Of a stretch of 64,000 bases of DNA, positions 1-8,419 are shown one piece after another (position 1 is the first letter of the stretch; every line of letters begins with the position of its first letter). Both the position numbers and the translations under genes were made by a program. The notes beneath the pieces are model-generated. The model made no database searches and was not told the origin of the DNA. It saw nothing but the letters and a program-made list of their open reading frames with translations. The stretch is taken from NCBI GenBank assembly GCA_019639135.1, contig JAHBSL010000012.1, positions 62,001 to 126,000 on the forward strand, in the 5' to 3' direction. This stretch comes from Acidobacteriota bacterium. Lineage in GTDB: Bacteria; Acidobacteriota; Blastocatellia; Pyrinomonadales; Pyrinomonadaceae.

Positions 1-301
1 TCTTTACGTCGTAATCGATGTCCGAAATGGTACCCTCGGTATCCCAAAGATCCAGTAGATTTGGCTTCCATTCCGGGAAAGTACGTTCATCGAGTTCGGG
101 TAGATCGGAGAACTCGGCGACGAAGTCGTCGGGCGTTGTCGGTTTTTCGGTAACGATCTCGAGTCGTTCTATCTGGGCCTTGCGGGCAGCATCTGCTTCG
201 AGTTCCCACATTAGGGCTGCCAAAAGGCTAAAGCCGTAGGCGGTCACTCCGATCGCGAAGGTTGAGAAAAAGACAACAAGAAACTTCAGTTTTCTTTCCA
301 T
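1..301 (-). CDS. Membrane-anchored or secreted hypothetical protein (partial, runs off the left edge)
   Basis: An open frame reads leftward from an ATG at 301-299 and reaches the window edge without a stop, giving at least 100 residues. The N-terminus (MERKLKFLVVFFSTFAIGVT...) is a basic n-region followed by a hydrophobic stretch to about residue 30, so a signal anchor or signal peptide is likely. An acidic region follows, ending in a Trp/Pro-rich piece (FPEWKPNLLDLWDTEG). I do not recognise the family. The rest of the protein lies outside the window, so length and C-terminal domains are unknown. Confidence 0.6.
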   Translation of the reverse strand, partial: MERKLKFLVVFFSTFAIGVTAYGFSLLAALMWELEADAARKAQIERLEIVTEKPTTPDDFVAEFSDLPELDERTFPEWKPNLLDLWDTEGTISDIDYDVK

Positions 302-511
302 ATGGGAACCTCCGTCGGACTGTCCGGTGATTTTAGCACGGAGGCGGTTCGGATGTGTAGTAAAATTTTTTCACTCGAATACCGCGGAAGTTGAATCGGA
401 CTGTGCCTGTCTATTTGAGGAAAAGTTCGGCTTTTCTAGTTGTGTTACCCACGTACCGCGGCTCCACGATATATAGAGCGGCAAGGCGCGTTTTTGCATT
501 GTTTACCCAAA

Positions 512-1303
512 TCACTGGCCCTTCGGTTTTGTATCGGGAAAGAGGATCGGATCTGATCTATACGAAATCTCATCGCCACTATCCAGGTGTAGGTTTCCGG
601 AATCTTTCCAAGTTCTCCTCAGGTCTAGCAAAAGTCCTTCGCCTCCTTCGTAACCTTTCAGCGAAAGCTGATATAGAACGTGCATTGCCGGATTCATCGG
701 TTCGATCCAATAGGACGCAGCGAGTTCGTCCGGATCGTATGTTGGGCAACCCTTCTTGCTTTTATCGCCGGTCCTACTGATTCGAAAACCTTCGTCGAGA
801 CGTAGATCAAGTCTAAACTCCAAATATCGACCGGAGTCAATTACAACAAAACCGTTTAATGGACGGGAACCGCCGTGTCGGCGATGAGCTTCCACTTGGT
901 CTCGCCAGAACCGAACGTTTTGGGCAAGGGGATCGTGCCTTTCGAGCTTCCAGCGCGAATTACCAAAAGCGCCAAGATATTCGAGGGGAACCGCTCGCAC
1001 CCAACCTGAATCGTTCTCAACAGGCCCGCTGCCGAAAAAAACTATCGTTTTGCCGTAACGGAAGGGATAGAACACGATGACCGGTTCGCTAGTTTTATTG
1101 TGGAGATGCATAAGGAGATCGAGCCGGACGATCGGTTCGTCCTTTCTGCATACCACTGTCATATCGATTACGGCCCCAGAGAAAGTGAGGTTCGATTGCG
1201 AGTCCGGATTTTCATAAAGAGCACTAATCGACTGGGCGGAGATGACGAAGTAAAAAACTGCCAAAAACAGGTTACGACGCAAGGTCGAAATTGGAACCGA
1301 CAT
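512..1303 (-). CDS. Secreted hypothetical protein, 263 aa
   Basis: The frame could begin at a GTG (1312) but the ATG at 1303 is preferred because AGAGG lies about 8 nt upstream. The N-terminus (MSVPISTLRRNLFLAVFYFV) is a signal peptide or anchor. The rest is a soluble region of predicted beta character with no cofactor or catalytic motif that I recognise. Two cysteines, in the VVCRKDE and KKGCPTYD segments, could form a disulfide in the periplasm. It reads in the same direction as the partial gene to its left, with about 210 bp between them, so a shared operon is not certain. Function unknown. Confidence 0.6.
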   Translation of the reverse strand: MSVPISTLRRNLFLAVFYFVISAQSISALYENPDSQSNLTFSGAVIDMTVVCRKDEPIVRLDLLMHLHNKTSEPVIVFYPFRYGKTIVFFGSGPVENDSGWVRAVPLEYLGAFGNSRWKLERHDPLAQNVRFWRDQVEAHRRHGGSRPLNGFVVIDSGRYLEFRLDLRLDEGFRISRTGDKSKKGCPTYDPDELAASYWIEPMNPAMHVLYQLSLKGYEGGEGLLLDLRRTWKDSGNLHLDSGDEISYRSDPILFPDTKPKGQ

Positions 1304-1438
1304 CACAAGCACCTCTGAATTATAAGATTAGCGCGAAAACGGGTCTGTTCGGTATATAATTTCATACGTCGCAGAAAATCGGTTCATCGAATGCTTCGCC
1401 CTGTTAACGAGAAGAAGCGAAAGCTGAACAATTTAATC

Positions 1439-2734
1439 ATGAATAATTATCGAATTGGGCTTGGGGTTTGCGGCGGGATCGCGGCTTATAAGGCGGTCGA
1501 GGTGATGCGGCTGCTGCAGAAGGCTGGCTGCGAGGTCTCTGTTGCGATGACGCGGCACGCGACGGAGTTCGTCCAGCCGCTGACGTTTCGGGCGCTGACG
1601 GGCGGGCATGTGATCGTGGACGACTACGACCCGGCGAATCCGGACCCGATCGCACATATCAACTTTTCGCAAAATATTGACCTGCTGCTGATCGTCCCGG
1701 CGACGGCGAACATTATCGGCAAGTTCGCCAATGGCATCGCCGACGATTTTCTGAGCTCGACCTATCTTGCCTGCACGGCCCCGGTTATGATCGCTCCGGC
1801 GATGAATACGACGATGTGGGAGCAGCCCGCTACTCAGCGGAACATCGAACGGCTGCGTGCCGATGGCGTCCATTTTGTCGAGCCGATAGCAGGTGAACTC
1901 GCCTGCAAGACGGTCGGGACGGGAAAGCTTGAGGATGTCGAGAATATCGTGTCTCAGGCCCTTGGCCTCTTAACCGCAGAGGCGCAGAGACGCGGAGAAG
2001 AACGAGGTACTGGAGCGTTTCCCGACAAAGGTGTATCTATCGAAAGCAATGATCCTCGGCGTCTCGGCGTCTCGGCGGTGAACGACGATCTTCGTGATGA
2101 AAGGATCTTGATCACCGTTGGCGGGACTCGGGAGGCGATCGATCCGGTGCGGTTCATTTCGAACCATTCGTCGGGAAAGATGGGCTTTGCTTTGGCCGAG
2201 GCCGCTCGCGACCGAGGGGCTGAGGTGACGGTCGTTGCCGGCGTTACGACCGCCGAACCGCCCGAAGGCGTTAGGGTCGTGCGGGGAATTTCGGCTGAGG
2301 AGATGCACTCCGCGGTCAAGGGCGAACTCGAGCGAGCCACAGTTTTTGTTGGTGCGGCGGCGGTTGCGGATTATGCCCCGGTCAACGCGGCGGATGCGAA
2401 GATCAAAAAAGAGGGAAAGGAGCAGCTAACGCTCGAGCTCAAGAAAACTCCGGACATTCTCGCCGAGGTCGCACGGAACCGGACGAATGGTTTGCTCGTC
2501 GTCGGCTTTGCCGCGGAGACAAATGATGTTGTCGGCTACGCCCGTTCTAAGATGGAAAAAAAGGGGCTCGACATGGTCGTTGCGAATGACATCACTCGCG
2601 AGGGTGCGGGGTTCAATTCCGACACGAACATTGCGACCATCCTGACCCGCGGCGGCGAGGCTATCGACCTGCCAAAGATGCCGAAAAGAGAATTGGCTGA
2701 TAGAATCCTCGATGAAATCGTAAAACTGAGGTAA
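1439..2734 (+). CDS. coaBC: Bifunctional phosphopantothenoylcysteine decarboxylase / phosphopantothenate-cysteine ligase
   Basis: Cytosolic enzyme of coenzyme A synthesis: it ligates cysteine to 4'-phosphopantothenate (CoaB) and decarboxylates the product with FMN (CoaC). The first ~175 residues are the HFCD flavoprotein domain: GVCGGIAAYK at the start, the active-site His in SQNIDLLLIVPATANIIGKFANGIADD context, and the PAMNTTMW substrate clamp. The CoaB domain runs from about residue 218 (ILITVGGTREAIDPVRFISN) to the end. The frame opens at 1391, but homology begins right at the ATG at 1439. The interdomain linker (about residues 178-215) is unusual: it is encoded by a 111-bp palindromic repeat carried in frame (see the repeat entry at 1971). 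The udg gene starts 11 bp downstream, so the two are probably cotranscribed. Confidence 0.95.
   Translation: MNNYRIGLGVCGGIAAYKAVEVMRLLQKAGCEVSVAMTRHATEFVQPLTFRALTGGHVIVDDYDPANPDPIAHINFSQNIDLLLIVPATANIIGKFANGIADDFLSSTYLACTAPVMIAPAMNTTMWEQPATQRNIERLRADGVHFVEPIAGELACKTVGTGKLEDVENIVSQALGLLTAEAQRRGEERGTGAFPDKGVSIESNDPRRLGVSAVNDDLRDERILITVGGTREAIDPVRFISNHSSGKMGFALAEAARDRGAEVTVVAGVTTAEPPEGVRVVRGISAEEMHSAVKGELERATVFVGAAAVADYAPVNAADAKIKKEGKEQLTLELKKTPDILAEVARNRTNGLLVVGFAAETNDVVGYARSKMEKKGLDMVVANDITREGAGFNSDTNIATILTRGGEAIDLPKMPKRELADRILDEIVKLR
1971..2081. repeat. Palindromic repeat element in frame inside coaBC
   Basis: The left arm 1971-1997 begins taaccgcagaggcgcagaga. The right arm 2054-2081 is its imperfect reverse complement, built on repeated ggcgtctc units. 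About 56 bp lie between the arms. The element as delimited is 111 bp, exactly 37 codons, and falls in the linker between the CoaC and CoaB domains. The left-arm sequence recurs inside the aminopeptidase gene at 60734-60760. This looks like a small dispersed palindrome (REP or MITE-like) tolerated because it preserves the frame. Confidence 0.75.
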
Positions 2735-2745
2735 TCCCGTCCGAA

Positions 2746-3705
2746 ATGCAAGAGGAAGCAAAAGCGCTCATCCGCGATGCTCGCGAACAGGTTCTCTATT
2801 TGAAGGAACTCGGCGTTGATTCTCTTGCGGTCGATTGGAAACCGGCAGAGAATCGGGCGGTTTCGAAGGCCGTTTCGCCGGCGACCGTTTCGGCGGCACC
2901 CGCGGTCGTAAAGGAATCACCGCCGCCTGATATCGCAATTCCAGCAAGAAAGCCCGAGGCAGCAAGGGGCGATCAGAGGCCGGCGGGTTCGCGGATGGCG
3001 GCTTTGCCGTCGCTGGCCAATCGAAAGCCCGCCGTACGCACTGAGATTCAGTCAAAGGAGCAAGAGGTTATAAAGAAGGAAAAGCTGATCGAGCCGATTA
3101 TTGAGGAACAGGCCGGAACAATTGCGCAGTCCGTCCGGAGCAGCGAAGGCGCAGAGACCATCGAGGCCATCCGTGCCGAGATCGGCAATTGCACCCGGTG
3201 CCCGCTCCACGCTCAAGGCCGGACGCAGATCGTCCATAGCACGGGTAACTTCAACGCCGAACTGATGTTCGTCGGTGAAGCACCGGGAGCGGATGAAGAT
3301 ATCAAAGGCGAGCCGTTCGTCGGGCGTGCGGGGCAATTGCTGACGAAGATAATCGAGGCGATCGGGCTAAAGCGCGAAGAGGTTTTCATCGGCAATATCA
3401 ATCGATGCCGGCCGCCGGGCAATCGGCAGCCGCTGCCCGAAGAAGCGAGCGTCTGCCGGCCATACTTGCTGCGTGAGGTCGAGGTGATCAAGCCGAAGGT
3501 CATCGTCGTGCTCGGCGCACACGCGGCTCACAATTTTTTGGAAGTGAAAACGCCGATATCGAAGCTTCGAGGCCACTTCCACGACTATTTCGGCACCAAA
3601 GTGATGCCGACCTTTCATCCTGCATACCTGCTCCGAGACCCCCATAAGAAGAAAGAGGTCTGGGAAGACATGAAGATGGTCCGCGACCTGCTGCGGACGA
3701 TGTAA
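2746..3705 (+). CDS. udg: Family 4 uracil-DNA glycosylase with long N-terminal extension
   Basis: Removes uracil from DNA in base-excision repair. The C-terminal ~190 residues carry the family-4 pattern: a first cysteine pair (NCTRCPL), the active-site motif [20 protein letters not shown], then [10 protein letters not shown] and a fourth cysteine (EEASVCRP) completing a 4Fe-4S site, and the second motif [12 protein letters not shown]. The first ~140 residues are a low-complexity Ala/Pro/Glu-rich extension after a short helical start ([16 protein letters not shown]); such N-terminal extensions exist in some bacterial members. The start is 11 bp after coaBC. Confidence 0.93.
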   Translation: MQEEAKALIRDAREQVLYLKELGVDSLAVDWKPAENRAVSKAVSPATVSAAPAVVKESPPPDIAIPARKPEAARGDQRPAGSRMAALPSLANRKPAVRTEIQSKEQEVIKKEKLIEPIIEEQAGTIAQSVRSSEGAETIEAIRAEIGNCTRCPLHAQGRTQIVHSTGNFNAELMFVGEAPGADEDIKGEPFVGRAGQLLTKIIEAIGLKREEVFIGNINRCRPPGNRQPLPEEASVCRPYLLREVEVIKPKVIVVLGAHAAHNFLEVKTPISKLRGHFHDYFGTKVMPTFHPAYLLRDPHKKKEVWEDMKMVRDLLRTM

Positions 3706-3761
3706 CCGAAAGGCCCGCCGGCCCTTGAATCCGAAAGATAAAGTCCTTCGAAACCGCTGTT

Positions 3762-4724
3762 ATGAAACACTTTAGAGCCAGAGTGGCCGCTGTCGGTGCC
3801 GCGATCGGCTCTCTTCCAATGCTAAGAACGAGTGATGAAACAGCGGTGAACGGTGACGCACTGGCCGAGGCCCGGGCGGGCATTGAGGAGTGCCGGGCGA
3901 TCACGAAACGTTACGGGACGAGCTTCTATTTTGCTACTCAGTTCTTTCCGCGTGAGGTTCGCGAAGGGATCTATGCGATCTACGCATTTGCCCGCATACC
4001 GGATGAGATAGTTGACGACCCAGATTGCTCGGACCACGCCCTTGCGACCCGTAGGCTTGAGGATTGGTACGCGGATTTTAAGCAGGCTTATCATCAGGGC
4101 GGATCGTCCGACGCGGTGCTCCACGCGATAGTAAAGCAGTTTCACAAGTATGGAATCCCCGAATCGGATTGCGACGCATTCATCCGCTCGATGTTCATGG
4201 ATGAAGAGAAGTTCTCTTACGCGAATTACCAAGAGCTTGAGGACTACATGTACGGCTCGGCCTCGGTTATCGGGCTGATGGTGACGCGTGTCGTTGGATA
4301 TTCGAGCGACGAGGCATTTGAATATGCTAAGAAGCTTGGCAATGCGTTTCAGTTAACGAATTTCCTCCGCGATATCCGCGAGGATTATGAGAACCTCGGC
4401 CGTGTTTATATGCCGGAGGACGAGATGGCGCGGTTCGGGCTGACACGCGATGATATCGCCGGCCGCGTCCGCGACGAGCGTTTTGAGCGCTTCATGCGGT
4501 TCCAGATCGAGCGAAATCGCGAGGTCTATCGCGAGGCGTTTCCGGGCATCCGGATGCTCCATTGGCGCGGTCGGCTCGCGGTCAAGATCTCTTACGTACT
4601 ATACAAAGCGATCCTCGGCGAGATCGAACGTGCTAACTACAACGTTTACGCCGGACGCGTTCGCACCAACCGGCAGCAGAAGATAGTTCTATCCCTCAAA
4701 GCCCTTGCGGGTGTCTATGAATAA
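3762..4724 (+). CDS. crtB: Phytoene synthase (squalene/phytoene synthase family)
   Basis: Condenses two geranylgeranyl diphosphates to phytoene, the first committed step of carotenoid synthesis. Both Asp-rich metal-binding motifs are visible: DEIVDDPD at about residue 84 and the second in NFLRDIREDYENLGRVYMP at about residues 200-218; TSFYFATQFFP is typical of the N-terminal helix. Length 320 aa is normal for the family. The stop overlaps the ATG of the desaturase gene by 8 bp, so the two are translationally coupled. A squalene-type (HpnC/D) role is possible from sequence alone, but the adjacent phytoene desaturase makes phytoene synthase the better call. Confidence 0.92.
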   Translation: MKHFRARVAAVGAAIGSLPMLRTSDETAVNGDALAEARAGIEECRAITKRYGTSFYFATQFFPREVREGIYAIYAFARIPDEIVDDPDCSDHALATRRLEDWYADFKQAYHQGGSSDAVLHAIVKQFHKYGIPESDCDAFIRSMFMDEEKFSYANYQELEDYMYGSASVIGLMVTRVVGYSSDEAFEYAKKLGNAFQLTNFLRDIREDYENLGRVYMPEDEMARFGLTRDDIAGRVRDERFERFMRFQIERNREVYREAFPGIRMLHWRGRLAVKISYVLYKAILGEIERANYNVYAGRVRTNRQQKIVLSLKALAGVYE

Positions 4725-6219
4725 GAAAGTAGTGATAATCGGGGCCGGCATCGGCGGCCTCGGCACCGCCGGCCTCTTTGCAAAGAAAGGCTACGACGTA
4801 ACCGTGCTTGAAAAGAACGAGCACGCCGGCGGCCGGGCAAATATCTTTGAGGCCAACGGTTTTCGTTTCGACATGGGGCCGTCGTGGTACCTCGCCCCGG
4901 ACCTCTTCGAACACTATTTTCGCCTTCTCGGCGAGCGGGTCGAGGACCATTTGGACCTGGTTCGGCTAACGCCCTCATACCGCATTTTCTTTCAGGGCGA
5001 TCCGGAAACGCTTGAGATACATTCAGACATCGAAAAGGACGGCCGGACCTTCGATGCCATCGAGCTGGGCTCATCGGAGAAGCTAAAGAAGTATCTGGCA
5101 CAGTCGGAGTATCAATATGAGGTGGCGACGCAGCACTTCATGTACAAGAACTACGACACCGTCTTCGATTTCTTTAACAAGCGTGTGATGACCGAAGGGC
5201 AGAAGCTTTCGGTCTTTTCGAAGATGCACAACTTCGTCACGAGGTTCTTTAAGACAAGAAAGCTGCAGCAGGTGATGGAATACACGATGGTCTTTCTCGG
5301 GACCTCGCCGTACGAGGCTCCGGCCATCTATAACCTGATGTCGCACATGGATTTCAATCAGGGCGTATTCTATCCGCAGGGTGGTTTCTATGAGCTGATC
5401 AAGGCTCTGGTTCGTGTTGCGGAAAAGAACGGAGCAAGGGTACGGACGAATTCGGCGGTCGCCGAGATCCTAATCAAGAACGGCAAGGCAAGCGGCGTGC
5501 GGCTTGAGAATGGCGAGGTAATCGATGCGGATATCGTCATTTCGAACGCCGACTATCAATTCACCGAAACGCGGCTTTTGCCGGAGTCATCTCAGACCTA
5601 CAAGAAGAAATACTGGGACAAAAAGGTGCTCGCTCCTTCGGCGTTCATTCTTTACCTCGGCGTAAAGGAAAAGATGCCGCAGCTTATCCATCACAATTTG
5701 CTTTTCAGCGACGACTGGCGGAAGAACTTCGATGAGATCTACAAGGACCCGAAGCTGCCGAACGAGCCTTCGCTTTACGTTTGTGCACCTTCGGTTACGG
5801 ATCAGAACGTCGCTCCTGAAGGCAAAGAGAATCTTTTCGTATTGGTGCCGATCGCGTCCGGGCTTGATATCAGCGATGAGCGCAAGCAGGAATATGCCGA
5901 CCACGTCCTTGAGCGGATGGAACGCGAGATGGGCCTCGAGGGTTTACGGGAAAAGATCGAGTATATGCGGATATACACGGTCGAGGATTTCCTGAAGGAT
6001 TACAACAGCTTCAAGGGAACTGCGCTCGGCCTTGCCCATACTATCTGGCAGACGGCGATCTTCCGGCCGAACAACCGCTCAAAGAAGGTGAGTAATTTGT
6101 TTTACGTCGGTGCCGGAACCAATCCGGGAATCGGGACGCAAATCTGCCTGATCAGCGCCGAGCTCGTTTATAAGCGAGTCCACGGGATAAAGACGGCGGA
6201 ACCGCTCACTTCAATCTAA
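4717..6219 (+). CDS. crtI: Phytoene desaturase (CrtI type)
   Basis: FAD-dependent desaturase that converts phytoene to lycopene or an intermediate. The N-terminal dinucleotide fold is clear (VVIIGAGIGGLGTAG, then VLEKNEHAGGRANIF) and the C-terminal FAD signature is YVGAGTNPGIGTQICLISAE. Length 500 aa fits the bacterial CrtI family. The ATG at 4717 is preferred over an in-frame TTG at 4705. It overlaps the end of crtB. Its stop TAA at 6217-6219 overlaps, tail to tail, the stop of the convergent prenyltransferase gene on the other strand, leaving no room for a conventional terminator between the two. Confidence 0.94.
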   Translation: MNKKVVIIGAGIGGLGTAGLFAKKGYDVTVLEKNEHAGGRANIFEANGFRFDMGPSWYLAPDLFEHYFRLLGERVEDHLDLVRLTPSYRIFFQGDPETLEIHSDIEKDGRTFDAIELGSSEKLKKYLAQSEYQYEVATQHFMYKNYDTVFDFFNKRVMTEGQKLSVFSKMHNFVTRFFKTRKLQQVMEYTMVFLGTSPYEAPAIYNLMSHMDFNQGVFYPQGGFYELIKALVRVAEKNGARVRTNSAVAEILIKNGKASGVRLENGEVIDADIVISNADYQFTETRLLPESSQTYKKKYWDKKVLAPSAFILYLGVKEKMPQLIHHNLLFSDDWRKNFDEIYKDPKLPNEPSLYVCAPSVTDQNVAPEGKENLFVLVPIASGLDISDERKQEYADHVLERMEREMGLEGLREKIEYMRIYTVEDFLKDYNSFKGTALGLAHTIWQTAIFRPNNRSKKVSNLFYVGAGTNPGIGTQICLISAELVYKRVHGIKTAEPLTSI

Positions 6220-7070
6220 AAAGCCTTTGGACCGAAGATGTACCAAAAAAGCAGAAACCCTGCGGCCGCATTTACAAGCGGAAACCGTCGGTAAACGTTG
6301 AAAATACCGCCGTCTTCGCTCGATGCGAATGAGATAACGATCATCGCGGCAAAGATCGCTCCAAGTACGACGGCGGCCCAGCCGATGAACGAGAACGCAA
6401 GTGCAGCCGAGGCGAGATACATCGCGAGGCAGAAGAGAAGCGTTCCATTGCGGCCGAGGAGCGTAGCAACGGTCGCGATCCGGGCTTCGCGGTCGGCGGA
6501 GATGTCCGGGATCGCGGAATAGGCGTGCATAGCCATTGTCCAAAGTCCGCCGGCGACGATGGCCGCGACGGGAGGGAATTCGCCGATGACAAGTTGATAA
6601 GCGACCGCTCCGGGGAAAACGTAGAGAACGTTAAAGACGGAGTCGAGTATCGGTTTCGTCTTTGCCCGGATCGGCGGGGCGGAGTAAAAGACCGAAAAGA
6701 AGAGAAACAGGCTCATCGCGAGCATTGCTGCTGGCCAAAGGATCGGCAGAGCAGCAAGGAACGGTAAATTCGTCGCGAGGATCGCAACCGCCAGCGGCCG
6801 CCGCTTTTCGGGTGTAACGACTGCTTCGTAATCGGTCTTTTTAGGGTTGAGGCGGTCGGTTTCGTAATCGAAAATGTCGTTTATGCCGTAAATGAGCAGA
6901 TTTGCGGGAATAAGAAAATAGAGTCCGTATATCAGCACGGGCAGGCTGTGGAGTTCGCCGGGCGAAGATATGGCGGCGGCTAGGCCCACAAGATACGGAC
7001 CAAATACATAGATCCAAAATCTCGGTCTGCTGACTCGCAGGAAATAGTCGGCTTGACGTACTTGTGACAC
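6216..7070 (-). CDS. UbiA-family prenyltransferase, LyeJ-like (putative lycopene elongase)
   Basis: Integral membrane prenyltransferase with several hydrophobic segments. The first Asp-rich motif is NDIFDYETDRLNPKK; the second Asp-rich region contains AIPDISADREARI. The N-terminus RVSRPRFWIYVFGPYLVG resembles, from memory, the haloarchaeal lycopene elongases (LyeJ) that add C5 units to lycopene. The frame opens at 7157, but the GTG at 7070 begins right at homologous sequence and minimises overlap with the divergent CruF-IDI gene. In context (crtB, crtI, CruF-like) a carotenoid elongase is more likely than ubiquinone or menaquinone synthesis. Substrate is inferred. Confidence 0.75.
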   Translation of the reverse strand: MSQVRQADYFLRVSRPRFWIYVFGPYLVGLAAAISSPGELHSLPVLIYGLYFLIPANLLIYGINDIFDYETDRLNPKKTDYEAVVTPEKRRPLAVAILATNLPFLAALPILWPAAMLAMSLFLFFSVFYSAPPIRAKTKPILDSVFNVLYVFPGAVAYQLVIGEFPPVAAIVAGGLWTMAMHAYSAIPDISADREARIATVATLLGRNGTLLFCLAMYLASAALAFSFIGWAAVVLGAIFAAMIVISFASSEDGGIFNVYRRFPLVNAAAGFLLFWYIFGPKAF

Positions 7071-8377
7071 ATGGCGAGTATATCTTAGCGGTGGGAAACA
7101 TTCACAGACAAACCATTTGGGCATTTGCTGCGGCTCTTGTTCTGGCGGTCGGGGCATTTTTTATGGCGAATGTGCCGATGCCGCCGTGGTCGAAGTACAT
7201 CTCGCCGATAAACATCGTCGTGTTTGCCCTCCCGAGTCTTTGGGCATTACGAAGGTGGCTCGGCTGGCGGGACGGAGCGATCTTTTTTGGCGTGCTTGGG
7301 CTTTACGCTCTAGCGATCGAAACCTCGGCTATCATTACCGGGTTTCCTTACGGGCATTTTGCTTATTCCGAGCACCTTGGTCACCGGCTTTTCGGTTTCG
7401 CACCGTGGACCGTTGCCTTTGCATGGACGCCGCTTGCACTCGGCGCGTATGCGATCGCGAGGAATATTTCCGGTTCGCGAATTGCCCGATTGATCCTGGT
7501 CCCGGTGCTTTTGACGCTTTTCGATGTCGTGCTCGACCCCGGCGCGGTCTATCTTGGGTTCTGGAAGTATCCCGAGGGCGGTTGGTTCTACGGCGTGCCG
7601 TGGTCCAATTTTGCTGGATGGCTGCTTTCGGGATTTATCGGAGCTGTGCTTATCGAGGTAATGGTCGCACGCTTCAGGCCACTATTGCCGGCGCCGGTCC
7701 AGCTTTCGATCAGTTCGATCTTCACCATATTTTTCTGGACGGCCTTTGCATTTTTTGCCTCGATGGAGGAGCCGGCACTGCTTGGTATGCTGCTGGTCTT
7801 TGGGATGGTCGTCATTTATCGCCGTTTCCATTACCGGTTTGACGACATGGTCGTTTTGGTAACTGAAGACAACGAACCTGTTCGGACCGAGCAGAAGCTT
7901 ATTGCCCATAATGGCTACACTAAACTCCACCGAGCATTTTCGGTGTTTCTCTTCAATTCAAAGGGCGAACTCCTGCTCCAGCAAAGAGCCTTCGGGAAAA
8001 TGACCTGGCCCGGCGTTTGGTCAAATTCGTGCTGCGGCCACGTAATGCTTCACGAGACGGTTGCGGCAGCGGCGAAGCGACGGGTGAAGTATGAACTCGG
8101 GCTTTCCGGTATCGATCTAAAACTCGCTTTGCCCGATTTCAGGTATATCGCCGAGATGAACGGCATCGTCGAGAACGAGATCTGCCCGGTCTTCATCGGT
8201 TTTACGGACAAAGAGCCGCGGCCGAACCCGGAAGAGGTTGCGGCCGTCCGCTGGCAGCCGTGGGACGAGTTCCTGGCCGAAGCCCGTCGGCCCGATACAG
8301 AGCTTTCACCGTGGTGCATCCTAGAGGCCGAACAACTTGCCGAACTTCCGGAGTTAAAGGGAAAGTTGCGCAGATGA
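7064..8377 (+). CDS. cruF-idi: Fusion: CruF-like carotenoid hydratase (membrane) + type 1 isopentenyl-diphosphate isomerase (Nudix)
   Basis: The N-terminal ~260 residues are a multi-pass membrane domain of the CruF/DUF422 carotenoid biosynthesis type (ETSAIITGFPYGHFAY; FDVVLDPGAVYLGFWKYPEG; GVPWSNFAGW). The C-terminal ~170 residues are a soluble Nudix isomerase with the type 1 IDI signature: KLHRAFSVFLFN, TWPGVWSNSCCGHV with the active-site Cys, the metal-binding Glu in ENEICPVFIG, and a final WCILEAEQL. IDI interconverts IPP and DMAPP. A start at GTG 7064 or GTG 7091 is possible; the former overlaps the divergent prenyltransferase gene by a few bases. Each half is full length for its family, so the fusion appears functional. 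Confidence 0.88.
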   Translation: MTHGEYILAVGNIHRQTIWAFAAALVLAVGAFFMANVPMPPWSKYISPINIVVFALPSLWALRRWLGWRDGAIFFGVLGLYALAIETSAIITGFPYGHFAYSEHLGHRLFGFAPWTVAFAWTPLALGAYAIARNISGSRIARLILVPVLLTLFDVVLDPGAVYLGFWKYPEGGWFYGVPWSNFAGWLLSGFIGAVLIEVMVARFRPLLPAPVQLSISSIFTIFFWTAFAFFASMEEPALLGMLLVFGMVVIYRRFHYRFDDMVVLVTEDNEPVRTEQKLIAHNGYTKLHRAFSVFLFNSKGELLLQQRAFGKMTWPGVWSNSCCGHVMLHETVAAAAKRRVKYELGLSGIDLKLALPDFRYIAEMNGIVENEICPVFIGFTDKEPRPNPEEVAAVRWQPWDEFLAEARRPDTELSPWCILEAEQLAELPELKGKLRR

Positions 8378-8419
8378 TGTGGTAATCTGGGTGCACTTAA
8401 ACTTTCGAGGAAGATCAAA

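Noticed and set aside
391..780. 129-aa plus-strand ORF
   Set aside because: Antisense to the secreted hypothetical at 512-1303 with basic, motif-free composition.
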